From Halalkalibacter alkaliphilus (lineage in GTDB: Bacteria > Bacillota > Bacilli > Bacillales > Bacillaceae_D), in contig NZ_JAKRYL010000016.1 in the NCBI RefSeq assembly GCF_023555415.1, forward strand, positions 57,378-121,377: a stretch of DNA of 64,000 nt, written 5' to 3'. Made by a program: the position numbers and the translations under genes. Below are positions 62,724-64,000 of the stretch, piece by piece. Every line of letters starts with the position of its first letter. Within the stretch, counting starts at the first letter, position 1. A model generated the notes under the pieces. The model was not told the DNA's origin. It saw only the letters and a program-made list of their open reading frames with translations, and ran no database searches.

Positions 62724-62753
62724 AATCCCCTAGCTAAATTTAGGTAGGGGATT
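62724..62753 (+). terminator. Intrinsic terminator of unknown gene
   Basis: AATCCCCTA and TAGGGGATT form a 9-bp stem around a 12-nt loop, 10 nt after the stop codon. Confidence 0.78.
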
Positions 62754-63153
62754 TACTTGTGAGAACACCGTTACTACGATTAAGTACTTATTACAATTTC
62801 TAACTTTCTAAGTAGATAGTATATTCATTAGAACATCCTAACTTCATTTATGCCGATTTTCCCGCTGAAAACTTATAGCTCTAATTATATGAAATCCCCC
62901 TCGACAATTTGATTCAATCGTTGATGATAGTTAATGGACCAAACAACAATATTCATCTTCCTTCTTTAACACAAAAAGCATTCCTCATTGGAATGCTTTA
63001 ATCTGCCTGACAACTTTCTGTTTCTACGGGTGGTATGACCTCTTCACTATCACCACTAGACTATAATGGTATTTTCCCAAAAATACCTTGAACCTTCGAT
63101 TACCATACGGTTATCTAAATACGATTTGTTTGTATTGGATATAGGACCCAATC
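62754..63153. other. Gene-free stretch with one terminator
   Basis: About 400 bp with the hairpin at 62975-62999 and no supported coding sequence or recognisable remnant. Confidence 0.55.
62975..62999 (-). terminator. Intrinsic terminator downstream of Doc remnant
   Basis: AAAGCATTCC and GGAATGCTTT form a 10-bp stem with TCATT as loop; the minus strand continues with TTTTTGTG. Confidence 0.78.
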
Positions 63154-63477
63154 CTAGCAAGGCTCGATTTCGATTTTCACACTATATTCTTTAATAATCG
63201 CGACCACTTCGTCAAATTCATATTTTTGATTCACGACATCCACAACAAAATCCTCGGCTTGCTTTTGACTCATGTTGAACTGAAAACCGTTGTAGACAAG
63301 GAATTGAACCAGTGCCAAAAATGCCGTTCGTTTGTTTGCGTTATGAAAGGTAAGATTTTTGGCTAATGATTCAAACAAAGCTCCTGCTTTTCCGCAGATG
63401 GTCGGGGAAGCCTCTTCACCAAAAGAGGATTGTTTTGGTCGATTAATGGCGAAATTAAGAAGGTCAGGCAATTTCAA
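63154..63477 (-). pseudogene. N-terminally truncated Doc/Fic-like toxin
   Basis: The 107-residue frame resembles death-on-curing toxins from the segment LLNFAINRPKQSSFGEEASPTICGKAG (core RPKQSSFGEE) onward, through LAKNLTFHNANKRTAFLALVQFLVYNG. Doc proteins are usually ~125 residues and begin with a helix that is missing here. In the Fic motif HxFx(D/N)xNKR the invariant His is Leu (LTFHNANKR), so kinase/AMPylation activity is unlikely. The only start is a TTG that overlaps the stop of a truncated antitoxin frame. The pair is best seen as a collapsed module. Confidence 0.72.
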
Positions 63478-63548
63478 ACCTTTATGTTTCTTGGGGCTAA
63501 ACTATTTCCGATTTTCGTTACTTTGCGTTCCATATTTTTCACCGCCAT
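63474..63548 (-). pseudogene. Truncated AbrB/MazE-type antitoxin start
   Basis: AGGAGGG stands 6 nt before the ATG at 63546-63548, which opens 24 codons: MAVKNMERKVTKIGNSLA then PRNIKV and stop. The VTKIGNSLA segment is the typical beginning of AbrB/SpoVT/MazE-fold antitoxins, which normally run ~75 residues. The frame ends inside the Doc start, overlapping by 4 nt, so one deletion removed most of the antitoxin and the first residues of the toxin. Confidence 0.68.
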
Positions 63549-63655
63549 TCTTTTTCCCTCCTTCTATATCATTCAAACTACTACAATCCTATAACTGTTA
63601 TAACAGTTATAACTCAATACAAATCAAAAAAGCAAGGTTCCTCTTGGAGTTGTTC

Positions 63656-63733
63656 TGAGAAGTAACTCACGTTGTAACCATCGGCTTATTCATAGAAGCT
63701 GCTGTTCCTCCGGGCGCACTACTATTATGTAAC
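63656..63733. repeat. Direct repeat copy 1 in non-coding end
   Basis: GAGAAGTAACTCACGTTGTA, ACCATCGGC and TCCTCCG recur at 63902 with small differences and insertions. The two copies are ~245 bp apart in sequence that is more GC-rich than the surroundings and has no gene. Confidence 0.65.
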
Positions 63734-63792
63734 GTATGTCCGTCTCTCCTATTTCCATGCGGAGCGTGCCCGCCTGGTAACGTCCTGGCTCA

Positions 63793-63871
63793 CCCTTTCT
63801 CTTCTACGGGGGTGTTTCGAGCATGCAATCGTTCTTTGAAGTGTCTCATGCCGTGTTACGAAGAGAAAGGG
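63793..63871. other. Long-range inverted repeat, possible structured RNA
   Basis: CCCTTTCTCTTC (63793-63804) and GAAGAGAAAGGG (63860-63871) are perfectly complementary over 12 bp and enclose 55 nt. It lies between the two direct repeats. It may form an RNA stem, but no known family was recognised. Confidence 0.4.
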
Positions 63872-63901
63872 TTCGTCTCACAGGGGGACATGGAGTATTT
63901 C

Positions 63902-64000
63902 GAGAAGTTTACTCACGTAGTAACCATCGGCCTACTCGAAGAAAGAAGATGTTGCTCCTCCGAACCAAAGCTCTTCAGCGCCCCCTACTATTTATGCACA
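63902..64000. repeat. Direct repeat copy 2 at window edge
   Basis: Matches the copy at 63656 (ACTCACGTAGTAACCATCGG, then TCCTCCG and CTACTATTTATG-like end) with a short insertion in the middle. It continues to the window end, so the element may extend further. Confidence 0.62.

Overview
The window looks like chromosomal DNA of a low-GC Gram-positive spore-former relative, most likely an alkaliphilic or halotolerant Bacillaceae. The evidence is indirect: strong AGGAGG-type ribosome sites with frequent TTG/GTG starts, GlnR/TnrA-type and CcpA-type operator sequences, many strong intrinsic terminators, and families typical of Bacillus (YitT, BrnQ, kynABU, SMR, TAXI-TRAP). No rRNA, tRNA, CRISPR array, complete insertion sequence or prophage was seen. 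Nearly all genes lie on the minus strand, so operons are read from high to low coordinates.

Region 1 (1-18.5 kb) is a nitrogen-from-methylamines island. At the left edge sit three genes of a heme-dependent dimethylamine monooxygenase/oxidative N-demethylase: a DmmA-like zinc-ribbon protein, the DUF3445 heme subunit and a ferredoxin-reductase subunit cut by the window edge. At 10.1-18.4 kb are PII (glnK), an ammonium/methylammonium transporter, a monomeric sarcosine-oxidase-like enzyme, a gamma-glutamylmethylamide-synthetase-like GlnA, and a glutamate synthase split into three overlapping genes (N-methylglutamate synthase, mgsABC-like). Two paralogous IclR regulators and an M20 carbamoylase-type hydrolase complete it. 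A sequence matching the GlnR/TnrA consensus exactly lies upstream of the last operon. The inferred flow is dimethylamine to methylamine to N-methylglutamate to glutamate plus formaldehyde. Between these parts is a flavin module: SsuE-like FMN reductase, an acyl-CoA-dehydrogenase-fold probable monooxygenase, a RibF-like FAD synthetase with an unrecognisable kinase half, and an unknown protein.

Region 2 (18.6-21.2 kb) holds debris and an isolated GH51 arabinofuranosidase: a katG 3-prime remnant, 21-22 bp tandem repeats, and a 44-codon ORF behind a long palindromic operator.

Region 3 (21.3-50.2 kb) is catabolic and contains three separate TAXI-TRAP transporters. The first is in an operon with a benzyl-alcohol-type dehydrogenase and an aldehyde dehydrogenase, near a LysR regulator and an unclassified diiron oxygenase. 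The second is with an MBL-fold hydrolase and a ROK repressor. The third ends a ten-gene operon containing a GntR/UTRA regulator, two creatinase-fold hydrolases lacking metal ligands, an ornithine-cyclodeaminase-family protein and two LeuCD-like hydro-lyase pairs. One large subunit of these pairs has lost all three iron-sulfur cysteines. This operon is the best candidate for an undescribed pathway. A SulP transporter and a DHA2-type MFS exporter are also here.

Region 4 (50.3-64 kb) is mixed: a TetR unit, a ParE/antitoxin pair, the kynurenine operon kynUBA with a divergent TetR regulator, YitT, Lrp/AsnC, a YtcJ-like amidohydrolase, BrnQ, a phosphodiesterase/pyrophosphatase, one unknown gene, a collapsed AbrB/Doc toxin-antitoxin locus and a repeat-bearing non-coding end.
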